Shown here: positions 26,824 to 34,188 of the stretch, piece by piece
Layout: each line of letters begins with the position of its first letter
Numbering within the stretch: the stretch's first letter is position 1
Assembly (NCBI RefSeq): GCF_038087665.1
Contig: NZ_CP149925.1
Span: 2,046,870-2,110,869, forward strand
Direction: 5' to 3'
DNA from: Gallaecimonas sp. GXIMD4217
GTDB lineage: Bacteria; Pseudomonadota; Gammaproteobacteria; Enterobacterales; Gallaecimonadaceae
Length of the DNA: 64,000 nt
The notes under the pieces: generated by a model
Database searches by the model: none
What the model saw: the letters and a program-made list of their open reading frames with translations, nothing else
What the model was told of the DNA's origin: nothing
Made by a program: the position numbers and the translations under genes

Positions 26824-28254
26824 TCAGCCCTTGATGCACACCAGGGGCACCACCCTGGCCACCTTGCGGGCCAGGCCCGCCTGGTGGGCGGCATCCACCA
26901 CCACATCCACGTCCTTGTAGGCACCGGGGGCTTCCTCGGCCACGCCACGGGACGAGGGGCTGCGCACCAGGATGCCCTGCTCGCGCAGGCCGTCCAGCAG
27001 CGGGCCACCCTGCCAGGTCTTGAAGGCCTGGCGGCGGCTCATGGCGCGGCCGGCGCCGTGACAGGCCGAAGCGAAGGAGTGGCTGCGGGCCACCTCGTTG
27101 CCGGCCAGGATATGGGAGGCGGTGCCCATGGAGCCGCCGATCAGCACCGGCTGGCCGATGTGGCGGAAGACGGCGGGCATGTCGTCCCGGCCCGGGCCGA
27201 AGGCGCGGGTGGCGCCCTTGCGGTGCACGAACAGGCGCCGCGTCTGGCCGTCCACCTGGTGTTCCTCCACCTTGCAGGTGTTGTGGGAAACGTCGTAGAG
27301 CAGGCTGAGTTCGATGCCCGGGAACAGCTGGGCGAACACCTGCCGGGTCAGGTGGGTGAGGATCTGGCGGTTGGCCAGGGCGCAGTTGATGGCGGCGCGC
27401 ATGGCGCCCAGGTAACGCTGGCCCAGCTCCGAGTTGATGGGGGCGCAGGCCAGCTCCCGGTCAGGGAGGCTGATGCCGTGCTGGCCGGCCTGGATGGCCA
27501 TGGTCTTGAGGAACTCTGTGCCGATCTGGTGGCCAAGGCCCCTTGAGCCGCAGTGGATGAACACCACCAGCTCGCCCTGGCGAAGCCCGAAGGCGTCGGC
27601 GGCCTCGGCGTCGAAGATCTCGGTGACTTCCTGCACCTCCAGGTAATGGTTGCCCGAGCCCAGGGTGCCCATCTCGTCGCGCTGGCGGCGCTTGGCCCGC
27701 TCCGATACCGCCTCGGGCCTGGCCCCGGCCATGCAGCCCCCTTCCTCGATATGGGCGAGATCGGCAGCACTGCCCCAGCCCTCGGCCACCGCCCAGCGGG
27801 CACCGCCGCTGAGCATGGCATCCATGGCCCTGCTGTTGAGGCGGATGGCACCCTGGCTGCCCACCCCCACCGGGATCCTGTAATAGAGCAGATCCGCCAG
27901 CTCCGCCTTGACCGGCGCCAGCTCGGCCCGGGTCAGGCCGGTGCGCAGGCAGCGCACGCCGCAGGAGATGTCGAAACCGACCCCGCCGGCGGAGACCACC
28001 CCGCCCTGCTCGGCGTCGAAGGCCGCCACCCCGCCGATGGGAAAGCCGTAGCCCCAGTGGGCGTCCGGCATGGCGTAGGAGGCCTGGACTATGCCGGGCA
28101 GGCTGGCCACGTTGATCACCTGCTCCTGGACCTTGTCGTCCATGTCCAGCAGCAGGGCCTCGGTGCCGTAGATGATGCCCGGCACCCGCATCCGTCCCCG
28201 GGCCGGGATCTGCCAGGCGCAATCGTCGATACGCTCCAGTTTCTGGATGTTCAT
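26824..28254 (-). CDS. rtcB: RtcB family RNA-splicing/repair ligase
   Basis: A 476-aa GTP- and Mn-dependent ligase that joins RNA 2',3'-cyclic phosphate or 3'-phosphate ends to 5'-OH ends. Metal and guanylylation residues are visible: GFDISCGVR (Cys), GSGNHYLE, HCGSRGLGHQ, YDVSHNTCK and CHGAGRAMSRRQA (His that carries GMP). Slightly longer than E. coli RtcB. The archease gene lies 12 bp upstream in the same operon. There is no adjacent rtcR or sigma-54 activator, so regulation differs from the E. coli rtcBA operon. Confidence 0.95.
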   Translation of the reverse strand: MNIQKLERIDDCAWQIPARGRMRVPGIIYGTEALLLDMDDKVQEQVINVASLPGIVQASYAMPDAHWGYGFPIGGVAAFDAEQGGVVSAGGVGFDISCGVRCLRTGLTRAELAPVKAELADLLYYRIPVGVGSQGAIRLNSRAMDAMLSGGARWAVAEGWGSAADLAHIEEGGCMAGARPEAVSERAKRRQRDEMGTLGSGNHYLEVQEVTEIFDAEAADAFGLRQGELVVFIHCGSRGLGHQIGTEFLKTMAIQAGQHGISLPDRELACAPINSELGQRYLGAMRAAINCALANRQILTHLTRQVFAQLFPGIELSLLYDVSHNTCKVEEHQVDGQTRRLFVHRKGATRAFGPGRDDMPAVFRHIGQPVLIGGSMGTASHILAGNEVARSHSFASACHGAGRAMSRRQAFKTWQGGPLLDGLREQGILVRSPSSRGVAEEAPGAYKDVDVVVDAAHQAGLARKVARVVPLVCIKG

Positions 28255-28266
28255 GGGTACCTCCGC

Positions 28267-28677
28267 TCAAACGTCCACCACGCACTGGGCCAGCCAGTGG
28301 CCGGGGGCCGTTTCACGTACCTGAAGTTCGGTGAGGGTGGCCCCCTTGACCTCCACCGCCGGCTGGTGGCGCTGCACATCCACCGGCTCGCCCCAGGCCA
28401 GGCCGTGGAGTTCGTGGCCGTCGATACTCACCTGGAAATGGCCCAGCAGCAGGCCGCGAACGGCCATCTCGTAGACCAGGGCGTTGAGCCAGTCCACCAG
28501 CAGCAGCTCCAGATCCGGGGCCTGGCAGCGCACCTCGATCTCCTCCAGGCATTGCACCCGCTCCGGCTCGGTGATCACCGCCGTCATGGCCAGGGCCGCC
28601 TGCTCGAAGGCCCGGGCCGGGCTGTCGCCGTTGCCGCGCACGCCGATATCGGCGCCGTGTTGAAAGAGTGCCCACAT
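28267..28677 (-). CDS. Archease (RtcB cofactor)
   Basis: 136 aa. The N-terminal HGADIGVRGNG and internal LLVDWLNALVYEM match the archease family, with conserved acidic metal-binding residues near the N-terminus and at the C-terminal Asp. Archease speeds RtcB guanylylation and broadens its NTP use. Encoded just upstream of rtcB on the same strand, which supports the function. Confidence 0.92.
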   Translation of the reverse strand: MWALFQHGADIGVRGNGDSPARAFEQAALAMTAVITEPERVQCLEEIEVRCQAPDLELLLVDWLNALVYEMAVRGLLLGHFQVSIDGHELHGLAWGEPVDVQRHQPAVEVKGATLTELQVRETAPGHWLAQCVVDV

Positions 28678-28739
28678 GCCGACCTCCCAGGGATTAGACA
28701 GCCAAGGAGCCGGTATTGCAGGCAGAGGACGGAGAAAGG

Positions 28740-29051
28740 CTAGATCAGTTTCAGGCAGTCCAGGCCGTCGAGCAGCATGTGGATCACCAGGCCCAGTCCC
28801 ACCAGCCGGGTCGGCCGGAACAGCGTCAGGCCCAGGTAGAGGGCCACCATGGGGTACTGGTGCAGGGGGTGGAAGCCGATGGAGCAGCGCAGCGGATCGA
28901 ACAGCGGCTCGGCCAGCAGGTGGTCGATGTCCACGGCCATGGTGGCCACCATGATCAGCCAGGCCCGGCGCCAGTGAGCCCGAAAGCCCAGCCGGGCCAC
29001 CAGGGCGGGCAGCAGGAAATGCAGCACCATGTGCAGGGCGGATGAGAGCAT
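28740..29051 (-). CDS. DUF6122-like small membrane protein
   Basis: 103 aa with about four membrane segments and conserved polar residues in them: LHMVLHFLLP, VDIDHLLAEPLF, HPLHQYP and HMLLDGLDC. The His/Asp pattern recalls the YdjM-type membrane-bound metal-dependent hydrolases and DUF6122. Start ATG at 29051 overlaps the end of the upstream gene, indicating coupling. No enzymatic function is established. Confidence 0.7.
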   Translation of the reverse strand: MLSSALHMVLHFLLPALVARLGFRAHWRRAWLIMVATMAVDIDHLLAEPLFDPLRCSIGFHPLHQYPMVALYLGLTLFRPTRLVGLGLVIHMLLDGLDCLKLI

Positions 29052-29548
29052 CAGTCGGTTTTGTCCTGCTCGCTGAAGCGCGGATCCGGCCTTTCCCGGA
29101 ACAACAGCGGCAGGTATTTGCTGGTCAGCAGGTAAGTGAGCGCCCAGCCCGACACCATGATCTGGATGGCCGCCAGCCAGTCGAAACGGCCGTGGCTGCG
29201 CTGGATGCCGATGGCAATGAGGGTGAAGTCGGCCAGCAGCCCCAGTACCAGCAACCAGCCCTGCCAGCGCCACAGGGCCCAGAGCCAGGCCTTGGCGTCC
29301 TGGCGGCGCAGGCTGGCCAGCCAGGCGCAAAGCAGGGCCGGGGCCGCCGGCAGCAGGTAGGGCCAGAAATGGGCGAAATCGGGGGCAAAGCGGGCCAGGA
29401 AGTCGCCGCCGCTGCCGCCGCCGGTGAGGGAGCCCAGGGCCAGCAGCGGGTAGCGCATCAACCAGACAAGGATGAACACCAGGCTGGCCGGCACCTTCAG
29501 CAGTCCCTGCTCGTCCAGCTGGCCGGGATGCCAGTGATGCTCAGACAT
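29051..29548 (-). CDS. DUF2919 (YfeZ-like) inner-membrane protein
   Basis: 165 aa with about four transmembrane helices. The N-terminal pattern HPGQLDEQGLLKVPASLVFI is characteristic of DUF2919/YfeZ. Function unknown. It overlaps the GntR gene upstream by 8 bp and the membrane protein downstream by 1 bp, so the three genes form one operon. Confidence 0.75.
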   Translation of the reverse strand: MSEHHWHPGQLDEQGLLKVPASLVFILVWLMRYPLLALGSLTGGGSGGDFLARFAPDFAHFWPYLLPAAPALLCAWLASLRRQDAKAWLWALWRWQGWLLVLGLLADFTLIAIGIQRSHGRFDWLAAIQIMVSGWALTYLLTSKYLPLLFRERPDPRFSEQDKTD

Positions 29549-30212
29549 GGCGCTTGCCGATCAGGGCGACGATCTCGGCGCCGGCCTCGGCAATGTGCTC
29601 CCTGAGCAGCCGCACCGCCCTGTCGATGTCCTTGTCGCGGCAGGCGTCCAGCAGCGTCTTGTGCTCGCCCTTGGCCCGGCGCACATTGTCATCGCGCATC
29701 AGGTGCAGGCGGATGTAGCGGTCGGCGTGGGTGTTGAGGGTCTGCACCAGCTCCAGGGTCTGGGGCCGGTCGGCACCCACGTAGAGGCTGAGGTGGAATT
29801 CCTTGTTGAGATCGGCCCAGGTATGGATGGAGGCGCTGGCCTCCAGGGCTTCGTCCAGCTCCACCAGCAGCGCCGCCGAGTGGGCCAGCTGCTCCTCGGT
29901 AAGGTGGGGGATGGAGCGGGCCAGCAGATCCGGCTCCAGCAGGCAACGGATGTGGAACAGCTCCTCGGCCTGGGCGGCGGACAGCTCGGTAGCGGTGGCG
30001 CCCTTGTGGGCCTCGAACTTGACCAGGCCTTCGGCTTCCAGCTGCAACAGCGCCTCGCGCACCGGGATCCGGCTGACGTTGAGGCTTTCGGCCAGCTGGC
30101 TCTGCCTGAGGGGTTCGCCGGCCTTGATCTGGCCGGACAGGATCATCTCCCGCAGGGCTTCCACCACCATGTGGGTGCGGGTCTTGTGAACGATGGGCGT
30201 TGCCGATGTCAT
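29541..30212 (-). CDS. GntR family (FadR/FCD subfamily) transcriptional regulator
   Basis: 223 aa. An N-terminal winged helix-turn-helix (QSQLAESLNVSRIPVREALL, residues about 38-57) is followed by an FCD ligand domain with metal-ligand candidates FHIRCLLEPD, NKEFHLSLY and GEHKTLLDA. Such regulators usually respond to small carboxylates. The AT-rich stretch TTGCAAAATTGTATACA, about 70 bp upstream of its start, resembles a GntR-type operator region, so autoregulation is plausible. Ligand unknown. Confidence 0.9.
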   Translation of the reverse strand: MTSATPIVHKTRTHMVVEALREMILSGQIKAGEPLRQSQLAESLNVSRIPVREALLQLEAEGLVKFEAHKGATATELSAAQAEELFHIRCLLEPDLLARSIPHLTEEQLAHSAALLVELDEALEASASIHTWADLNKEFHLSLYVGADRPQTLELVQTLNTHADRYIRLHLMRDDNVRRAKGEHKTLLDACRDKDIDRAVRLLREHIAEAGAEIVALIGKRHV

Positions 30213-30721
30213 GGAGTGCCGTCACTTCTTGCTTTGCATCCAGTATACCGAGTTCCGCCCTTGCTCACACCCGCCCGGCCATGTTGCAAAATTGTATACA
30301 TCAGGATTTTTATGCGGTATGCCTTATTGGCAGCTGCCATTGCCACAGGAGCCGGCACCATGAAGACGACCCCGCTCGAGGCGCTGCTTTGCGGCCAAGC
30401 CCTGCTTCATCCCATGCAGGCCCTGGCCATCCCCCCGGGCCACCGGCACCAGGCCGAGAAGCCGCCTTGTCGAGGCACAAAACCGCGGCAACAGGACGCC
30501 AAACCCCAGGGCAGCGACAAGACGGCGTAAGCGAATGTCACCACGGCCACGGCGGCTCCCCTCGCGTCCCCATTGCCACTAGGCGCCACCTCCTCTCAAA
30601 CCGAAAAGAATGCTCTATACCGGTGGCCGCTTTTTGTTACATTCCCGTTACAGAGCTGATAAGTATTCGGCTCTGATGAAAAAATAACAACACTGACAAG
30701 CCCTTAAGGGAGAGACACACA
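30213..30721. other. Long intergenic region with one weak possible small gene
   Basis: 509 bp between divergent genes. It should hold the promoters of the GntR operon and of the M35 peptidase gene. A 72-codon frame from ATG 30312 to 30530 begins MRYALLAAAIATGAG, somewhat signal-peptide-like, with a weak AGGA upstream. Its C-terminus is low-complexity K/P/Q/R and the opposite strand is also open, so I do not call it a gene. Nothing else is recognised. Confidence 0.5.
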
Positions 30722-31810
30722 ATGACCAAAACAACCACAGCCGCGGCCGTGCTGCTGGCCATGGGCGGCCTGACCGGCGCCGTCAACGCCCAGCCCCAGG
30801 GCGGTATCGAAGCCAGCCTGGAAGCGGCCCAGTACGTCGGCGAAGGCCAGGACGTGGTGGTCAGCCTGAAGCTGACCAACACCGCCAAGCACCCCATCAA
30901 GGTACTGAAGTGGTACACCCCGGCCGACGGCCTGGAAGATGGCATCTTCAAGATCAGTCGCGACGGCCAGGCCGTGCCCTACCAGGGCCCCCACTACAAG
31001 CGCCCCGCCCCCAGCGAAAAGGACTACGTGAAGCTGGCCCCGGGCGAGAGCCTGAACACCCAGGTGGAGCTGTCCGCCTACTATGATCTGTCCGAGTCCG
31101 GCAGCTACGACATCCAGTACGACGTCGAAGCCATGGGCCTGATCAAGAACAAGGGCCAGGCCAAGAAGGCCGAGCGCCTGGCCGAGATGAAGTCCAACAC
31201 CGTCTCCCTGTGGGTCGACGGCCTGGAATTCAAGGGCGCCGGCAGCAACAAGGGCAAGCCCGGCAGCGGTGACGGCGGTGGCAGCACCGACGGCGTCAGC
31301 TTCCAGGGCCGCTGCTCCAACAGCCAGCAGTCCGAGATCCTGACCGCCCTGTCCGCGGCCGGCACCATCTCCACCGACGCCCTGGACTACCTGCAGGGCC
31401 ACAACAGCCCGGCCTCCTCGGTGCGCTACGACACCTGGTTCGGCAGCTACGACGCCGGCCGCTGGAACACCGTCACCAACAACTTCAGCGCCATCAAGGA
31501 CGCCATCGACAACCAGCCGCTGACCTTCGACTGTTCCTGCAAGAAGCAGTACTTCGCCTACGTCTACCCGACCCAGCCGTACGTGGTGTACCTGTGCTCC
31601 GCCTTCTGGAGCGCCCCCAACACCGGCACCGACTCCCGCGCCGGCACCATAGTCCACGAGCTGAGCCACTTCAACGTGGTGGCGGGCACCGACGATCTGG
31701 GCTACGGTCACACCAATGCCAAGGCCCTGGCGGACAGCGATCCCAACAAGGCGATCCAGAACGCCGACAGCCACGAATACTTTGCGGAAAACACCCCGGT
31801 GCTTCCCTAA
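30722..31810 (+). CDS. Secreted M35 family metallopeptidase (deuterolysin/EprA1-like)
   Basis: A 362-aa zinc endopeptidase precursor. Signal peptide at residues 1-23 (cleavage near VNAQ). Residues 28-165 form an Ig-like N-terminal prodomain (LKLTNTAKHPIKVLKWYTP). A Gly/Ser/Lys linker (about 172-190) precedes the catalytic domain, which has the aspzincin motif: HELSHF for zinc and catalysis, then GTDDLGYG supplying the third (Asp) ligand. Cys pairs fit the M35 disulphides. Resembles the secreted M35 toxins of Aeromonas. GGGAG lies 10 bp before the ATG. Followed by a strong terminator and a gene encoding only a prodomain-like protein. Confidence 0.93.
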   Translation: MTKTTTAAAVLLAMGGLTGAVNAQPQGGIEASLEAAQYVGEGQDVVVSLKLTNTAKHPIKVLKWYTPADGLEDGIFKISRDGQAVPYQGPHYKRPAPSEKDYVKLAPGESLNTQVELSAYYDLSESGSYDIQYDVEAMGLIKNKGQAKKAERLAEMKSNTVSLWVDGLEFKGAGSNKGKPGSGDGGGSTDGVSFQGRCSNSQQSEILTALSAAGTISTDALDYLQGHNSPASSVRYDTWFGSYDAGRWNTVTNNFSAIKDAIDNQPLTFDCSCKKQYFAYVYPTQPYVVYLCSAFWSAPNTGTDSRAGTIVHELSHFNVVAGTDDLGYGHTNAKALADSDPNKAIQNADSHEYFAENTPVLP

Positions 31811-31823
31811 GGGCTCCAGGAAC

Positions 31824-31850
31824 AAGGGCGGCGCAAGCCGCCCTTTCTTT
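31824..31850 (+). terminator. Terminator between the M35 peptidase and its prodomain-like neighbour
   Basis: Stem AAGGGCGGC/GCCGCCCTT with GCAA tetraloop and T-rich tail. The next start codon is only 3 bp after the T-run, so expression of the downstream gene needs read-through or a promoter overlapping this hairpin. Confidence 0.9.
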
Positions 31851-31852
31851 TT

Positions 31853-32260
31853 ATGCTGAAGATAACCTTCTCGCTGCCGGACAGCGCCTTGCCGGGCGAG
31901 CCCATCATGCTGACCCTGGCCATCACCAATACCGGCCCGGTGCCGCTGTCCGTGCTTTGCTGGTATACGCCCCTGGAGGGGCCGCTGTCGCCCTTCGTGG
32001 CGGTGGCGGGCCCGTCCGGCCCCCTGGACTACCAGGGCCCGATGATCAAGCGCGGCCAGCCCGATGACGACGACTACCTGAGCCTGGCGCCGGGCCAGTG
32101 CCACAGCGTCCAGGTGGACCTGGCGCTGCTGTTCCCGTTCCACCAACCGGGCGACTACCGGGTCAGCTACCGTGGCCCCTGGCAGAGCCGGGAGCGGGGC
32201 CCGGAACAGGTGCTTGTTTCGCCGCCGGTCAGGTCGCTACGCCTTCTCGAAAGCGCCTGA
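31853..32260 (+). CDS. Stand-alone homologue of the M35 peptidase N-terminal domain; candidate inhibitor
   Basis: A 135-aa protein aligning along its length with residues about 28-160 of the preceding M35 precursor: LAITNTGPVPLSVLCWYTP against LKLTNTAKHPIKVLKWYTP, then DYQGPMIKRGQPDDDDYLSL against PYQGPHYKRPAPSEKDYVKL. It has no signal peptide and no catalytic domain, so it would stay in the cytosol. No Shine-Dalgarno is seen before the ATG, which abuts the terminator. A cytosolic inhibitor or folding partner of the peptidase is an inference from homology to the prodomain. Confidence 0.8.
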   Translation: MLKITFSLPDSALPGEPIMLTLAITNTGPVPLSVLCWYTPLEGPLSPFVAVAGPSGPLDYQGPMIKRGQPDDDDYLSLAPGQCHSVQVDLALLFPFHQPGDYRVSYRGPWQSRERGPEQVLVSPPVRSLRLLESA

Positions 32261-32296
32261 AATCGTTAACATAAGGGCTCCTTCCCACTGCTTCGA

Positions 32297-32404
32297 ATGG
32301 TCATGAAAAGCGACAAGAAAGACGGCCTGCTCTCGGCAAAGGAAATCGTTACCTACCTGGCCCTGTTCGGGCTGTGCAGCCTGGGGCTGGTGTTCATCCT
32401 CTGA
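32297..32404 (+). CDS. Possible 35-aa membrane peptide
   Basis: A short frame with a charged N-terminus (MVMKSDKKDGLLSAKE) and a single C-terminal hydrophobic helix of about 19 residues ending at a TGA. The charge layout is that of a single-pass small membrane protein. No good ribosome site is visible; ATG 32303 is an alternative. Immediately followed by a terminator shared with the convergent gene. Confidence 0.45.
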   Translation: MVMKSDKKDGLLSAKEIVTYLALFGLCSLGLVFIL

Positions 32405-32407
32405 CAT

Positions 32408-32434
32408 GAAAAAGGCACCTCAAGGTGCCTTTTT
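32408..32434. terminator. Bidirectional terminator
   Basis: Stem AAAAAGGCACCT/AGGTGCCTTTTT, symmetrical A- and T-runs, so it works for both strands. It overlaps the last codons of the minus-strand gene. Confidence 0.88.
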
Positions 32435-32935
32435 GCTGAGCTGGTCGCGGAAACTTCGCCGCCTGTGGGTGTCCAGGCCGTGGAAGAGCGCCATGACGGC
32501 GCCGAAAATCAGCGCCGGCCAGGGCGACGGCAGCTGCTGCAGGGGCCAGCCCTGGTCGATGAGGTTGAAGACCAGGATGAAGAAGGCCAGCAGCACGAAG
32601 GCGCCCAGGCCCGACAGCAGGCCGTTCAGCAGCGCCAGGTTGGCGGGCTGGGCCGGGGCGCTGCCGGCGCTGGCTTCCAGCACCTCGCCGTCCACCTGTA
32701 CCTTGAGGCCGTTGCCGTCGCCAACCTCCCAGCAGTCCACCTGAATAAGCCCCTGCTCGGCCTCGGGCTTGGCCCAGGCCAGCAGCCGGTGGCTCTTGAA
32801 GGCCCGGAACAAAGTGGATTGATCGCGCAGCTCGCCGTCCACCAGCAGCCGCACTTCGGTGAGGGTCAGCCTGGGCAGGCAGTGGACCTCCAGCTTGTGG
32901 CCCTGCCACTGGCCCTGCCATTGTTGCAATTTCAT
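32420..32935 (-). CDS. Uncharacterised membrane protein
   Basis: 171 aa: a soluble beta-rich N-terminal domain (residues 1-90, with WQGHKLEVHCLPRLTLTEVR) and two transmembrane helices (about 98-120 and 130-150) with a basic C-terminal tail. Overlaps the upstream secreted-protein gene by 4 bp, so co-translated with it. Family not recognised. Confidence 0.65.
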   Translation of the reverse strand: MKLQQWQGQWQGHKLEVHCLPRLTLTEVRLLVDGELRDQSTLFRAFKSHRLLAWAKPEAEQGLIQVDCWEVGDGNGLKVQVDGEVLEASAGSAPAQPANLALLNGLLSGLGAFVLLAFFILVFNLIDQGWPLQQLPSPWPALIFGAVMALFHGLDTHRRRSFRDQLSKKAP

Positions 32936-33462
32936 GGTTGTTTCGGTGTCCAGGGAGAAATGACCCGGATTTTACTGTGTTTTTCCGGGATCTCTATCCC
33001 CTCCACCAGGCCGGGGAAGAAATTGTAGAGCTGCTGGGGCAGCTCTACCCCGGCGCCGTCCACGAAACGCCAGTCGCCACCGGCCTTGGGGCGGGCCGCC
33101 ACCAGGTAGCTGCTGCTGGTGACCTCGCGGTCACTGCCCTTATACCTGGTAACGGTGGGCAGGAAGGCCACCCAGTCGTCCTTGGCCGGGTAGAACTGGG
33201 CCGGCTTGTCCACCTCGAAGGACACCAGCTCCAGGCCCTGGGCCTTCATCACCGCCAGGCTGCGCTCGGCCTTGACCAGGGCCGCCTCTTCGCCGCCCTG
33301 GTTGCGGATCGCCCTGGGGTGCATCAGCGCCACCAGTTCCCTGACCTGGCCGTTGAGGGTGGCGGCCTTGAGCCTGTCCACGGCCGGCGCCAGGCCGTCG
33401 AATTGGGCCCTGGCCGGCAGGCACAGCACCAGCAATGTCAGCAAGCAGAAGATCTTTTTCAT
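32932..33462 (-). CDS. Secreted protein, possibly NTF2-like; unknown function
   Basis: 176 aa with signal peptide (MKKIFCLLTLLVLCLPARAQ, cleavage after residue 19). The mature part has a helix (ELVALMHPRAIRNQGG) followed by strands (LVSFEVDKPAQFY, WVAFLPTVTRYKG, SSYLVAARP, WRFVDGAG), an order like NTF2-like proteins. No lipobox. Operon with the downstream membrane protein gene; its ATG overlaps or abuts the end of the cupin gene. Confidence 0.7.
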   Translation of the reverse strand: MKKIFCLLTLLVLCLPARAQFDGLAPAVDRLKAATLNGQVRELVALMHPRAIRNQGGEEAALVKAERSLAVMKAQGLELVSFEVDKPAQFYPAKDDWVAFLPTVTRYKGSDREVTSSSYLVAARPKAGGDWRFVDGAGVELPQQLYNFFPGLVEGIEIPEKHSKIRVISPWTPKQP

Positions 33463-33995
33463 TATTCTCCGTCCCAGTAATTCACGCCCTGGTGGCGGCG
33501 TCCAAAAATGGCAAAGCTGCGCTCATCGGCCGGCCCGCCCGGGGCGGCACCGGCGACCACGCCGTATTTTTCCGAGTCAGGATACAACATTACGTCCGGC
33601 TGGTTCATGGTCGAAACCGCCAGGTAGACCAGCTCCCGCTCCCCCGTGTTGATGATCTGGTGGGCGCCGTCCGGGCCGGCCGGGCAGGCGGCGAAGTCGC
33701 CGGCTTCCAGCTGATGTTCCTCATCGCCCAGGCGCAGGCTGCCCTGCCCTTCCAGGATGAAGAACATCTCCTCGTTGTTGAGGTGGGCATGAAAGGGCCA
33801 GGCGCGCTTGCCGGGCGGGATCCGCACCACCCGGTAGCCGAGATCCCTGGCGCCGAGCTGGCTGGCCACCGTGGCCACCCGGGCGAAGTACTTGTCGCCA
33901 TGGCTCTGACTGCGGTAGGTGAGTTTGCGGATGTTGAGAACGGGCTTGTCGTCCACGGCTTGACCCCGTACGGGTATCCCCTTAATGTGTCCCAT
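33462..33995 (-). CDS. Cupin domain protein
   Basis: About 177 aa with one double-stranded beta-helix. Cupin motif 1 is PFHAHLNNEEMFFILEG (metal-type His, His, Glu) and motif 2 is FAACPAGPDGAHQIIN. The C-terminal part (YLAVSTMNQPDVMLYPDSEK) is common in cupins fused to a short tail, some annotated as cytosolic sugar or auxin-binding like. The frame is open upstream; I take ATG 33995, but no strong ribosome site decides it. Heads a probable three-gene minus-strand run. Confidence 0.8.
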   Translation of the reverse strand: MGHIKGIPVRGQAVDDKPVLNIRKLTYRSQSHGDKYFARVATVASQLGARDLGYRVVRIPPGKRAWPFHAHLNNEEMFFILEGQGSLRLGDEEHQLEAGDFAACPAGPDGAHQIINTGERELVYLAVSTMNQPDVMLYPDSEKYGVVAGAAPGGPADERSFAIFGRRHQGVNYWDGE

Positions 33996-34188
33996 TCTAG
34001 CAGTACAAGCCCCTGCTTTAACAAGGATTTCACATGAGCCAGAAGCGATATTGTCAGCCCTGGTGGCTGGGATAAAGTCCCCCGCCACCGGGGCCGAAAC
34101 CAACACCACGTTGGATCGGGTCTGATGGCATGACAAGCTCGCCTGGACCCCGATCCGATCGCCAACAGCAGTACAGGATCGGATTTTC

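Noticed and set aside
30312..30530. A 72-codon frame with a signal-like N-terminus
   Set aside because: Weak ribosome site, low-complexity C-terminus and an equally open opposite strand; kept only as a remark in the intergenic entry.
33996..34188. TyrR box upstream of the aromatic amino-acid permease
   Set aside because: No TGTAAA-N6-TTTACA-like pair with acceptable match was found in this interval.
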